A DNA stretch of 64,000 nucleotides from Drechmeria coniospora (taxonomy: Eukaryota > Ascomycota > Sordariomycetes > Hypocreales > Ophiocordycipitaceae). The notes under the pieces were generated by a model, which was not told the origin of the DNA, made no database searches, and saw only the letters and a list, made by a program, of their open reading frames with translations. Each line of letters begins with the position of its first letter. The stretch's first letter is position 1. The stretch spans positions 10,017,222 to 10,081,221 of the forward strand of contig NC_054390.1 in assembly GCF_001625195.1 (NCBI RefSeq), in the 5' to 3' direction. A program made the translations under genes and the position numbers. Shown in pieces: positions 13,571-23,223 of the stretch.

Positions 13571-14070
13571 ATTACAGCACTTGCACGGGCATCATGAGCA
13601 GCAATACGGAGTGCTCGGCAAGCACATGGGCTCATGGGAATGCCATGATGCTACGCCCGCTGCGGAGTACAGAGTACTGCAAGTAAGTACAGGTAATTAT
13701 TACAGCACTTGCACGGGCATCACGAACAGCAATGCTCGGCAAGCACATGCGCCCATGGGAATGCCCATGATGCTACGCCCACTACAGAGCAAGTACGGAG
13801 TACAGGAAATCATTACAGCACTTGCACGGGCGTCATGAACAGCAACGCTCAGCAAGCACATGCGCTCACGGGAATGCCCATGATCCTACGCCCACTGCAG
13901 AGCACTGCAAGTACAGGTAATCATTACAGCACTTGCACGGGCGTCATGAACAGCAACGCTCAGCAAGCACATGCGCTCACGGGAATGCCCATGATCCTAC
14001 GCCCACTGCAGAGCACTACAAGTACGGGTAATTATTACAGCACTTGTACGGGCAATATGAAGCAGTGCTT
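13571..14070. repeat. 111-128-bp tandem repeat, about 4.3 copies
   Basis: Units begin with ATTACAGCACTTGCACGGGC at 13571, 13699, 13812, 13923 and 14034 (the last with one change), giving periods of 128, 113, 111 and 111 bp. Units end in GTACAGG-type sequence before the next AATTATTACAG. No coding capacity is supported. Confidence 0.9.
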
Positions 14071-14433
14071 GCTCGGCATAATTGCCGAGCGCGAGACCCG
14101 CCAACGGAGTATTGAGCACCGACGACACCGCCCACGACGCCGAGCCTGTGGCGAATGTGCGACGGCGAAGCGCAGCACGAGATGCCATGTACAAGTACTT
14201 GTCGGCATGCCGAGCGGCTACGCGCGGTGCCGTGCAAGTAATCGTTCGTATCGACGCACGTAGCTTGCACGTCCAGGTACTTGTCAGGTACGTGCACCGA
14301 GCGCTGGCTCTCGGCGGAATCATTGCGCGTGGTGCTCGCAGCCTGCCGCGCAAGTAGCTGTACTTGCACCGCCACTGACAGGACAACCGCAACGTGCTCG
14401 TGTACGTAAGCACAACCAAGTTTTACCTGCCGT

Positions 14434-14672
14434 ACAGTATCAAGTACAAGCATGTACAGTATCAAGTGCATGCATACAGTATCAAGTACAAGCATGTACA
14501 GTATCAAGTGCATGCATGTACAGTATCAAGTACAAGAATGTGCGCTATCAATTACAGGAATGTGCAGTATCAGGTACCAGCACGTACAGTATCCAGTACA
14601 AGCATATGCAGTATCAAGTACGAGCATGTACAGTATCAAGTATTGCATGCATGCACGGTATCAAGTACAACG
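14434..14672. repeat. 22-bp tandem repeat, about 11 copies
   Basis: Degenerate head-to-tail units built on ACAGTATCAAGTACAAGCAT. Both strands stay open in some frames only because the unit lacks stops. Confidence 0.9.
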
Positions 14673-15002
14673 TAATACCGGACGGCTCCCAAAGCTGGTA
14701 CGCACCCTGACCGTGACCCGCATGGCCAATTCCATGGAGTAATAGGGTAATAATTGTTGAATTATACTGCACTTGCTGCGCTCGAGTAGAGGAATTCTCC
14801 GTGCAGGGAGCCAAGGGCGGCCGGAACTGACCTGTAGAATGAACGAGTACTGTACCGTGCTTGCAGTACTGCAAGCACCGTGCGTTGCAAGTATACGCAA
14901 GTATTCGGAGCTGTTCTTGCATGCAAAAGTGCCGAGCGAACCCACCAGCATCCACAACCGAGTACATGTGCGGTACATGCGGCGCAGGCACATCAGCTAC
15001 AC

Positions 15003-15310
15003 CTTCACTTATAGGTACGAGTGCCTTGACTTGTAGGTACGAGTGCCTTCACTTATAGGTGCGAGTGTCTTCAATTATAAGTACGAGAGCCTTCACTTAT
15101 AGGTGCGAGTGTCTTCACTTATAGGTACGAGTGCCTTGACTTGTAGGTGCGAGTGTCTTCACTTATAGGTACGAGTGCCTTCACTTATAGGTACGAGTGC
15201 CTTGACTTGTAGGCACGAGTGCCTTGACTTGTAGGTGCGAGTGCCTTCATTTATAGGTACGAGTGCCTTGACTTATAGGTGCGAGTGCCTTCACTTATAG
15301 GTACGAGTGC
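15003..15310. repeat. 22-bp tandem repeat, about 14 copies
   Basis: Regular 22-bp units of the form CTTCACTTATAGGTACGAGT with TTGACTTGTAGG variants. The array ends about 50 bp upstream of the TATA box of the 15463 gene, so it may form part of its upstream regulatory DNA. Confidence 0.92.
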
Positions 15311-15360
15311 GCTGTAGAATGACCCGGAGTCCCGCCGCGAGAAAACTCGAGCAGGCACGG

Positions 15361-15370
15361 AATATATAAA
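15361..15370 (+). promoter_or_regulatory. TATA box of the secreted orphan gene
   Basis: AATATATAAA sits about 93 bp upstream of the ATG at 15463, in otherwise GC-rich surroundings; position and orientation fit a core promoter. Confidence 0.6.
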
Positions 15371-15462
15371 CCCGTGCTCCGAGCGTTTGCCTGCTTGCCT
15401 GAGGTGTCGTTTCCGCCGCTGTACGACTGCACGCCTGCTCATCCTCGTCACCGTCCTCGACG

Positions 15463-16596
15463 ATGAGGTCAACCGCCGTCATTCCCCTCCTCGCCGTCGT
15501 CGCCGCCGCCGCCGTCGGTGGCAGGATCGAAGCGATCCGTACGGTCCAAGTCCGTCTCAACAACACCGTCACGTCCTTTGCCCGGAGGAACCCCCGCCGT
15601 CCCGTGAGCGAAGCCGTCCTGAGAGATGCCGCCCTGAGCGATGCCGTCCTGAGCGATGCCGTCCTTGGGCCCGTGCTCGAGTCGATTCACCGTTCCGTCG
15701 CCGACTTGGACGACGAGCTCGGTCGGTTGGCCCGTCTTTCCGAGGACGAGGCTACGGAGCTCGTGCGAGCCTTGGAGGCCTTTGAAACGACGGCCCGCAC
15801 CTTTCGACGAGCTCTCGGGGAGGCCGTCGAGGCCGTCGAGGCCATCGGAGACGGCGGCTCCTGCGGCCTGGCCATGGATTGGATGGGAAGCGTCGGGTAC
15901 GTCTCGTGCTCGCTCCCCGGCAAGCTCTCCGGCATCGTTCCTTTGGACCTCGAGCCGGTTGCCTCGAGGGCGGCCAAACGTTTGGCCCTCGTCTGGGACG
16001 ATTGCCACGAGCTCACCGAAATGGCCTGTCTCGGTGACGAGCGAGACGTGCCCACCGACGACGCCTCCGTCATCGGCCGCATATTCACGCCCATCCGTCG
16101 TGCCCTCGACAGACTCGGCAGGAGGATCGACGCCGCGGCCACGAGACCCAAGCCGTCGATGGTCGTCGATGCCAGCTTCGGCCGTCTTTCCGATGCCGTG
16201 GAGGCTGCCGCGGACGCCTTGAACGGCGTGCACAACCTCACCGAGGCCGACGCCGTCCGGTTTGTCGACACGCTCGGGAGCCTCGAGGCTCGGTGGACCT
16301 CGGTGTTTGGCAAGCTTTCGCGCGCCAAGGAGCAGCTTCTGCGTCGGCGTCGTCCCTGCGCTCACCGTGACCTCTGGGCGAGCGCCCTACGTTGGCTGCG
16401 GCAATTCGACGCCAGCTTCGCGTCCCTTTCCGGCACCGTCGCCCTGCTGGTGCCCCCGGGCTCCAGGCGGCGTGCCCTCGACGCGACGACGCACTTTTCC
16501 GCCGTCTTCTCGGGCCACGAAAACTTGGCCAGTCGTCCCTCCGACTTTCACGTCCTCTGCCACCCGAGCGGAGCGACACTCCGGGGGCTGCCGTGA
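15463..16596 (+). CDS. Secreted alpha-helical protein of unknown function
   Basis: Uninterrupted 377-residue frame. The first ~24 residues form a signal peptide (MRSTAVIPLLAVVAAAAVGG then polar), and the start is supported by the TATA box upstream. The mature protein is rich in Ala, Leu, Arg, Asp and Glu and looks all-helical, with two broadly similar halves (about 45-140 and 205-300) and six cysteines after the signal. Residues about 51-67 contain a short repeat (LSDAV twice) from a 15-bp DNA duplication. The overall look recalls HsbA-type hydrophobic-surface-binding proteins, but I cannot confirm that family by eye. A longer antisense frame crosses its 3' end and is rejected. Intronless. 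Confidence 0.7.
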   Translation: MRSTAVIPLLAVVAAAAVGGRIEAIRTVQVRLNNTVTSFARRNPRRPVSEAVLRDAALSDAVLSDAVLGPVLESIHRSVADLDDELGRLARLSEDEATELVRALEAFETTARTFRRALGEAVEAVEAIGDGGSCGLAMDWMGSVGYVSCSLPGKLSGIVPLDLEPVASRAAKRLALVWDDCHELTEMACLGDERDVPTDDASVIGRIFTPIRRALDRLGRRIDAAATRPKPSMVVDASFGRLSDAVEAAADALNGVHNLTEADAVRFVDTLGSLEARWTSVFGKLSRAKEQLLRRRRPCAHRDLWASALRWLRQFDASFASLSGTVALLVPPGSRRRALDATTHFSAVFSGHENLASRPSDFHVLCHPSGATLRGLP

Positions 16597-16650
16597 CGAG
16601 TCGGCGTCCCGAGGCATGAGGCGGTCGAGGCATCCTGCTGGGCCGCGGGG

Positions 16651-16812
16651 CAAGAGCCGGAGCCGAGACGACGACGACGACGACGACTACGATGGTGAAG
16701 CTGGTCGTTGCAAACGGCCCGTCGCGAGGCAAGAGTTTGAGCCGAGAAGACGACGACGATGGTGAAGCTGGTCGTTGCAAACGGGCCGTCGCGAGGCAAG
16801 TGTCGGAGCCGA

Positions 16813-16845
<33 letters not shown>

Positions 16846-16985
16846 GAAGCTGGTCGCTGCAAACGGCCCGTCGCGAGGCAAAGTCTGAGCCGAGACGACA
16901 ACGACAATGGTGAAGCTGGTCGTTGCAAACCGGCCGTCGCGAGGCAAGAGTCGGAGCCGAGACGACGACAATGGTGAAGCTGGCC
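16651..16985. repeat. 65-83-bp minisatellite with embedded (GAC)n, five units
   Basis: Each unit has GGAGCCGAGACGAC, a variable run of GAC triplets, then GGTGAAGCTGGTCGTTGCAA and GTCGCGAGGCAAG. Length variation is mostly in the triplet run. It begins 55 bp after the stop of the secreted orphan. Confidence 0.9.
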
Positions 16986-17030
16986 TCCTTCGGCCGTGGA
17001 GCACGCTCGACGCCACGACAGCCCGCGACG

Positions 17031-17200
17031 CCCACCGGCGGCTTCTTCGATTCCACGAGCACGAGATGCCGTCCCCGACGCCGACCGTCCCGGCCTCCCT
17101 CTCCCCCCACCGGCGGCTTCGTCGATTCCACGAGCACGAGACGCCGTCCCCGACGCCGACCGTCCCGGCCTCCCTCCCCCCCCACCGGCGGCTTCGCGAG
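17031..17200. repeat. 75-bp tandem repeat, 2.3 copies
   Basis: Units start at about 17031, 17106 and 17181 with CCCACCGGCGGCTTC, each followed by a CACGAGCACGAGA-containing core in the first two. Confidence 0.88.
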
Positions 17201-17449
17201 CCCGACCTGCCGACCCATCCTCGGGCGCTCCATGCCGGCGAGGGGAGGCGATGAGCGACCAAGACGCGACGCGACATGGGTTGCTCGAAAGGCGACGAGA
17301 GGATTCTTGCTTTTGCGCCCGCATCCGCCGCGGATGTCGGCAAGGCGCCCGGCAGGCACACGCCTAGGCGTGTCGCTATTTCCGCTACCGACGACGCCGG
17401 CAGAGGCGATGGTAGCGAAACCAAGGCCAGCGGCGTCGGCAAGCTTCAT

Positions 17450-17970
17450 GATGACGTGTTGCTTCGGGAACAAACCTGTCGGCCTGCGACTATCAATAAC
17501 TTGGTAGTGATATTCATTACTCATCGATTACCATGGCATACCGTGCTTGCAAGTACAGTATATGTGCGGAATAAAATCAAGTCATACCCACCCCGTGTAT
17601 ATGTATTCGCCGGTACGTGTAGGTCCTACGACTGAGGCACTCCATGATACAGTATGCTTACACGTGCCTACACCGTATTCGACTTGAGCATTGCTATTTA
17701 GCCGTGATACCCCTTTTACTATTCATCCATACACCTTGTTGGATGGACCTTACCAATAGCAAGTACACAATCAAGGTTACAGCCATCTTACGGCCACCAA
17801 TATTGGTCTAAGATAGGTAAAAGAAGGAGGCCCACCTTATACGACTGTACTGTACCTATAAAATAAGGTTGTATGATGGTATATATAGCGGATATGGTTC
17901 CCATACACTTGATTAAGACAAGGATTTCTACTAGTCTATCCATGTTCCACATACGTGACTATCTTGTTGT
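17450..17970. other. Compositional boundary: GC-rich to AT-rich compartment
   Basis: Base composition drops sharply near 17450. Upstream is GC-rich gene sequence; downstream nearly everything is transposon-derived or lies in the effector island. No gene is seen in 17450-17970; the right part may be the 5' LTR of the copia remnant that follows. Confidence 0.6.
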
Positions 17971-17975
17971 ATGAT

Positions 17976-17988
17976 GGTTATGAGCCCG
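17976..17988 (+). other. Probable copia primer-binding site (half-tRNA iMet type)
   Basis: GGTTATGAGCCC is the exact reverse complement of GGGCTCATAACC, the anticodon arm of eukaryotic initiator tRNA-Met. Copia-type elements are known to prime from a cleaved initiator tRNA at this internal site. It lies about 190 bp upstream of the gag remnant at 18165. Confidence 0.55.
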
Positions 17989-18164
17989 GTCTGCACACAG
18001 ATTTGGGACTCGCAGCACACAATAAGTTATTTTAATACTTACAATACATTACTGTATAAGAACGTATCTCGCAACGCATCAGTAATACAATACACTGCTG
18101 TTTAACAACGTATCTCGCAACGCATCAGTAATACAACTACAATACTTGCCATAATATAACAACA

Positions 18165-19208
18165 ATGGAACAAGATGAAAATTCTTCAGGCCTTATTCGT
18201 AATATGACTTCTGACTGGACTCTATGGATTGCACAAATTAAACAACTTGCTATATCACTTGGTATATGGCAGTATCTTGATCCCTATGCTGTTACAGTTA
18301 ACCAGGATTCTACAGTTCGGAGCGACAGGTACAACGACGAGTATATTATTATCGACGATAAGCGGCTTAAGTTGGAGCAACTAGAATCACTCAAGGTCTC
18401 AGCCTGTAACTCTACCGCACTGCAATTTTCCAATCCATCTACAGACGAAATGGTCCGTTTTCAGATGGCACAGGATATATTTAATAAGAGTTTTCCCGCA
18501 TACCGATACAAGCGAAAGGCATTCTATAGTATACAACAACACATACACAAAACAGTTGGGATATATAGTGTAAGGCGCGCTACAGGCGTGTAGGCCTTAT
18601 AAGCGAATGTGAGGTGCAGTACCCGCACTAAGTGCGGATACTGGCGGATCTTTTGACAGTTTGGCCATTTGGTCGAACGGTTAACTGGTCTATTGTCCAT
18701 ATGGGCACACCTCCCCATATGTGTTACATATAGACCAATAATCTCTAGAGCTGATACAGTTCCAGAACAAGTATTAGTCCCACGTAAAAGGGTTGCCCCC
18801 AACATATGGACACAATAAGAATATATCCAAAGTAAATACAAAAATATACTTACCTCGGCTAGCCGTACCAAGGGTACCGAGTGGATAACTCAGTAGCAAC
18901 ACGTCCTGGAAGAGGCTAAAAGTGTAGACCTAGACCAGGCTATGGGACTACAACCTACGCGAGCATTCCTGCGGGCAGTCTATCCAATAGACCAAGGCTT
19001 TACGGAACATTGGGAGAGAGAAATGCTCAAATACTCCAGGCCGGGTTTACCTAACTGGCAGCGTCTTATTCCTCATAGTAGGGAAATCTCGGAGCTGTTT
19101 GAAAGTGGTTACCTTGGGCGAGAAATATTAAATTCCAAGTCTATACAACAATCATCAGGGTCATTCAATTCCTCATTCCAAGGTCAACTATTGTCTACAA
19201 CTAATTAA
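18165..19208 (+). pseudogene. Copia-type gag remnant (element G), split by a solo LTR
   Basis: The frame 18165-18568 has the W-x2-W ... W-x-Y-L-D-P pattern of copia gag N-termini. It is cut by the solo LTR at 18569-18728 (TSD TATAG). Removing the LTR and one TSD copy lets the same protein continue (..GIYRPIISRADTV..) to 19208, with single in-frame stops at TAA or TAG. The nucleocapsid region is not preserved. Confidence 0.7.
18569..18728 (-). repeat. Solo LTR, family 3 (160 bp), TSD TATAG
   Basis: Runs from TGTAAGGCGCGC to ATATGTGTTACA (TG..CA ends) and is flanked by TATAG at 18564-18568 and 18729-18733. It is a near-identical inverted copy of 20133-20292. Strand is assigned relative to that copy. 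Confidence 0.88.
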
Positions 19209-19374
19209 CAAAACGCACAGGGTAATCCTTATTGTTGTGACGATATCGTATATCGTATTCTCTTCCTAGCCTACCCTACACCCTCCATCACGTGACGCGC
19301 GGACCGTCTGGGTATATAGGCCGTTCCTCGCCACCCTTACTGTTTTCTGTCTCTTTTCTTCCTCCTTAGTTCGA

Positions 19375-19822
19375 AAATTCTACAGTCTTTGCGCATACTG
19401 CCTTCCTGCTGGTCAGCTTCGTGACAATTGTATATACAAGGAGTACTATTACTTTTTAGAATGCCCCTATCTATTTCAACACATTCGTCCACCTATGTAG
19501 GTTGAGAAAAAGGATATAGTACGTTCAGTATACGATATACTTGCGCAAAATGATTTTATCCAACGAGCAATTAAACGATTACAATCTAAAAATTATACAA
19601 AGGGTACCGCGTTTATTACTAATACAGTCTTTACTATTACTGCCAGATACTCATTAAGAACAATTTACCCACTATGGAGAGCCGGAAAACAGGATACGGT
19701 TACAACGTTATCGACTGAAGCAGAATTACTAGCACTTGCCTATGTTGTTAGAGAAACTATAGCTACTTTTAGGCTATTCCAAGTAACCCACTATAAGAGA
19801 AATCTACTAAATGTAACCGACT
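19375..19822 (+). pseudogene. Copia pol 3' remnant (RNase H region)
   Basis: A frame ending near 19822 contains LSTEAELLALAYVVRETI, the ST-x-EAE(L/Y)-x-AL signature of copia RNase H, preceded by LWRAGKQDT. Reverse transcriptase and integrase are missing between this and the gag, so element G is internally deleted or rearranged. The upstream part (from about 19375) carries a cysteine pattern I could not assign. Confidence 0.55.
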
Positions 19823-19872
19823 AACTAGGCTAGGCAATATACGCTAGATGCAAGAGTACTCTATAATACTAT

Positions 19873-20048
19873 TGTTGGTTTGGTTCTGGGGGAAACTGGT
19901 AACAAGAGATCTCTTCTAATGGATTCAATTTGGTACGAAAGGAGGGAAAAGAGGCTGCTCCTAAGCGGCTACTTTTATCCTCTCTGTAATCGTACCCCAC
20001 ACGATTACGTGATCCTAGTCTACTATTGGCCACTATATACATATAACA
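19873..20048 (-). repeat. LTR-like repeat, family 4, copy 1
   Basis: About 176 bp starting TGTTGGTTTGGTTCTGGGGG and ending TACATATAACA; inverted ends suggest an LTR. Homologous to 34429-34604 (opposite orientation) and partly to 22853-22990. No matching TSD: the left flank is copia pol and the right flank gypsy gag, so this copy sits at a recombination or insertion joint. Strand is arbitrary (34429 copy taken as plus). Confidence 0.6.
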
Positions 20049-20900
20049 CATACAGATAATACAACCAGATTGGACTTTTAGGCAGATGTACAATACATTG
20101 ACACAAAAATTGAATACAGAGATCAAATTAACTGTAACACATATGGGGAGGTGTGCCCATATGGACAATAGACCAGTTAACCGTTCGACCAAATGGCCAA
20201 ACTGTCAAAAGATCCGCCAGTATCCGCACTTAGTGCGGGTACTGCACCTCACATTCGCTTATAAGGCCTACACGTCTGTGGCGCGCCTTACATTAACTCA
20301 ATAATTCAACGAATAGTCATCGGTTAGGAACGAAAAAGACAATACAGGCAAGGACTTACAGCAAATCCTACGGATACTAATACAATGGATACAACTATAT
20401 TAACGGGCGTTTGGTAAACACAAAATACCAGACGAAGTACTACTTACTACATTAACCCGGGCATACGAATATGTGCCGGGGTTAGACCAGGCTTTTCTAC
20501 AAACACCAGTAACGTTACGACAACTATGTGCTGATCTACAAGTATTGATACAGGCATACGAGAAAAGACACAATGCTACATGAATCAGCACCTGCTTTGT
20601 TGACCAACGGTATAACAACAACCGTAACCAACAACAACAGCAGTAGCAACGCTACCAAGGCACCTACCAAGGCACCTAACAAGGCACCCACTAAGGCACT
20701 CATAGAGGTACACAACAAGGCAGACAACGACAGCAGTGGAATCACAAGTGTTACATCTGCCGTAAGACCGGCTGTTTGATGCGGAATTACCTAATGGAGG
20801 AACAAAAACGTGCTATTAGGCAATGGAAAGAGGAACCCCAATTTCCAGTAATAACAAACAACCATTTTCGGTATACCTTACGGAATTCGAAGGCGGACTA
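20049..20900 (+). pseudogene. Gypsy-type gag/nucleocapsid remnant (element F1)
   Basis: Reads as a decayed copy of the gag at 35096-36916: QMYNTLTQKLNTEIKL before the solo LTR at 20133, then a GKDLQQILR stretch, a Gln/Gly-rich tail with TYQGT repeats and a zinc-knuckle remnant (C-x2-C followed by a Cys and a missing His). Several stops and small gaps are present. Confidence 0.6.
20133..20292 (+). repeat. Solo LTR, family 3 (160 bp), TSD TTAAC
   Basis: TGTAACACATATGG .. GCGCCTTACA, flanked by TTAAC at 20128-20132 and 20293-20297. Inserted inside the F1 gag. Its own TSD shows it is independent of the inverted copy at 18569. Confidence 0.9.
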
Positions 20901-21059
20901 GATAACAACAATAGTGACAAATACAATACTGGTACCGATACTCCCGACGATAAGGCTATAGTATACTAGAACAACCAAGTTCCTAATGCCTTTTTTGTGC
21001 ATTCGTTCCTTACTACCCAGGCTGCTTCCTACGACTTAACGGGAAAAGTACCACCACCA

Positions 21060-21647
21060 GAGACAATAGATAAAGTGGTATATGTACAGAAATTCCTTAT
21101 GGCTAGGTATTCAGACCACTAATTCCAAGGCATTCTCCCGGATACAGGAGCAGCAGTACACTCAGCGGGCGGCTACAACTAATCCCGGGCCCTACAACGG
21201 GATATCCCCTTTCGACTTGGCCAATTGCATACCAGGGAAGTTGTTATCCGATTTAGACATATGGAACGTATTTGTTATGGAGTCACTAGGCCACTGCTCT
21301 AGAGCTCTCAATGATATTTATTAAAAGACTTAAAGGAGGGAAAACTACTTAACAACTAGCGCTTCTAGTTGTATGCGTTCCTCCTAGTGGGTCCCTTGGT
21401 TCCCTCCGTTCTCCTATATCGGGCTAAGCCCGATACCATAACAGTATTGAATCAATTGGGTCCGTTGAGGTAAAAATACCAATTGGGACAGTAACCTTTT
21501 ACATTATGCGGACGAAAACACTGTTCCTATTGTACCTACAAGACCTAGACCGACTAGGTACTTATTTCAACTCGCAGAAAAATGAAATCGTTAAACAGAC
21601 CCTAACAAGTACAATTACAATACCAGTTACCCGAAAATAGGGACACC
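21060..21647 (+). pseudogene. Gypsy protease remnant (F1), split by a solo LTR
   Basis: Translation shows SDH-stop-FQGILPDTGAA, the retroviral-type aspartic protease DTGA motif, with stops where CAA or CAG would be expected. The domain resumes after the solo LTR (21273-21443) with ESIGSVEVKIPIGTVTFY and LQDLDRLGTYFN. This matches a Ty3/gypsy subgroup found across filamentous fungi. No reverse transcriptase follows; it is deleted before 21648. Confidence 0.65.
21273..21443 (-). repeat. Solo LTR, family 1 (171 bp), TSD GTATT
   Basis: TGTTATGGAGTC .. CCATAACA with GTATT at 21268-21272 and 21444-21448; homologous to the LTRs of element B, in antisense to it. Confidence 0.93.
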
Positions 21648-21818
21648 TGTTATGGTATTGGGCTTAGCCCGATATAGGAGAACGAAGGGAACCAAGGGAC
21701 CCACTAGGAGGAACGCACACAACTAGAAGCCCTAGTTGTCAAGTAGTTTTCCCTCCTTCAAGTCTTTTAATAAACATCATTGAGAGCCCTAGAGCAGCTG
21801 CCTAGTGACTCCTTAACA
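21648..21818 (+). repeat. Solo LTR, family 1 (171 bp), TSD ACACC
   Basis: Same family as B LTRs and in B orientation, starting TGTTATGGTATTGGGC. Flanks ACACC at 21643-21647 and 21819-21823. Confidence 0.93.
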
Positions 21819-21860
21819 ACACCCTTAGCTTTCGCTCCGACCTGAAGTAAATGCAAGTCT

Positions 21861-22061
21861 TGTTATGGAGTCACTAGTACTACCAGTATCTAGTGGTCGG
21901 AAATAGTTGTTAAGAAATCTACGGAACTCTAACTCGAAGTGCTAGGCATTGGAGTACTTATACTCCAATGCCTGCTTAGTCATAGGGTACGAGTCACGTG
22001 CGGTAGTACGTGACCCTATCCTAGGACATAGCTCTATTAGGCAAAGCCTAATATTATAACA
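21861..22061 (-). repeat. Solo LTR, family 2 (201 bp), TSD AGTCT
   Basis: TGTTATGGAGTCACTAGTAC .. TATTATAACA, homologous to the LTRs of element A. Flanks AGTCT at 21856-21860 and 22062-22066. Contains an 11-bp-stem hairpin with arm GCATTGGAGTA. Confidence 0.93.
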
Positions 22062-22660
22062 AGTCTCTATATTACCGATGTACAAATGCGACAAGTATAC
22101 CGAAGACACGGGCACCTATTAGTTGCAAAGTTATAGGATTTGTTGCTATGCGCAGGCGAAGAGGTAGAATACGACCGGATTGCAACAATGACCAAATTCT
22201 GCTCTACTGCTAGCTTAAGGAGGACGCACCTACTAGATTTAAATTTACGTTAATGGACGACTTCGAATTTAACCATAATGTCCTAGTGGATATTGTTAAT
22301 ATGGAAGGCAACAAGACCCTATATATTGTAGATAAGGCATTATTATTCTAAGCAGTACGATTATGCCCGATATGACTGTAAAATTAATATAGGAAAAGTT
22401 ACGAGAATACTGGATCGATATGTACCTGGGACTTCCGGATATCTCAACAATAGATATAGGTACCGATTTTACAGTATCCGAGTTCCATACAGAAGCACGA
22501 TTAATAGAAATTATATGCCACCAAGTGCCGACAGAAATACATTGGTTGGTAGGTAAAGTCGAACGGTACTACCGACTACAATGCCGAGCATACTAGATTA
22601 TCAGTAAAGAAATCAGGGGACATGCAACAAAGGAAGCAGTATTATAGATAGCTGTAAATG
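22062..22660 (+). pseudogene. Gypsy integrase remnant (F1)
   Basis: A degraded HHCC zinc region (RQVYRRHGHLLVAKL ..) leads into DDFEFNHNVLVDIV, then YWIDMYLGLPDISTIDIGTD and VERYYRLQCRAY. These are the integrase core positions of the same fungal Ty3/gypsy subgroup. Stops fall at CAA/CAG-type positions. Confidence 0.65.
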
Positions 22661-22830
22661 TGTTACGGAGTCGCTAGGCGACTGCTCTAGAACTCTCAAT
22701 GATGTTATTAAAAGACTTGAAGGAGGGAAAACTACTTAACAACTAGGGCTTCCAGTTGTGTGCGTTCCTCCTAGTGAGTCCCTTGGTTCCCTCCGTTCTC
22801 CTATATCGGGCTAAGCCCGATACCATAACA
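22661..22830 (-). repeat. Solo LTR, family 1 (170 bp), TSD AAATG
   Basis: TGTTACGGAGTCGC .. CCATAACA, flanked by AAATG at 22656-22660 and 22831-22835. Confidence 0.93.
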
Positions 22831-22852
22831 AAATGCTGTTAATAATACTGTA

Positions 22853-22990
22853 GGTTTTGGTTCGGTTCTGGGGGAAACTGGTAACAAGAGATCTCTTTTA
22901 ATGAATTAAATTGGTACGAAGGGAGGAAAAAGGAGGTTGCAGTAACGCGACCAACTTATTACAACTTCATCGCGCGGGGTGCACTCACAT
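22853..22990 (-). repeat. LTR-like repeat, family 4, copy 2 (left edge of effector island)
   Basis: Shares about 85 bp (GGTTCTGGGGGAAACTGGTA onward) with 19873-20048 and, inverted, with 34519-34602, then diverges but keeps CATAATCCTAGTCTA. Partial copy without a TSD. Confidence 0.65.
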
Positions 22991-23223
22991 AATCCTAGTC
23001 TAGGTCACTCTGCCTAAGTACCGACTTGCCTTGGTCAATATATAATACACACACCCCTCCTCTTTTTCCTGTACCTTATAGCCTGCCTAGCCTCCTGCAT
23101 GTTTTTTTTCGGTTTTTCCGGGCCCCACCCCCATCTACCTACCATAGCGTAGCGGGGGCCCTGCCACTGCCAAGTACAGCCCAACCACCTAGGGTAGATC
23201 CTTTTAGTAATATCGCATAATCT
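22991..23223. other. Intergenic spacer, 3' flank of enterotoxin-like gene 1
   Basis: Pyrimidine-rich with a T8 run near 23102; presumably the terminator region of the minus-strand gene. No gene seen. Confidence 0.4.

Noticed and set aside
13571..15310. CRISPR-like regular arrays
   Set aside because: Units are contiguous without unique spacers and the genome is eukaryotic; they are minisatellites.
16238..17524. 428-codon minus-strand frame
   Set aside because: It mostly translates the 65-83-bp and 75-bp minisatellites and overlaps the signal-peptide-bearing gene on the plus strand.
18569..20292. A 160-bp inverted repeat pair looking like terminal inverted repeats of a 1.7-kb DNA transposon
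   Set aside because: Each copy has its own different 5-bp TSD (TATAG and TTAAC) and TG..CA ends, so they are two independent solo LTRs in opposite orientation. No transposase lies between them.
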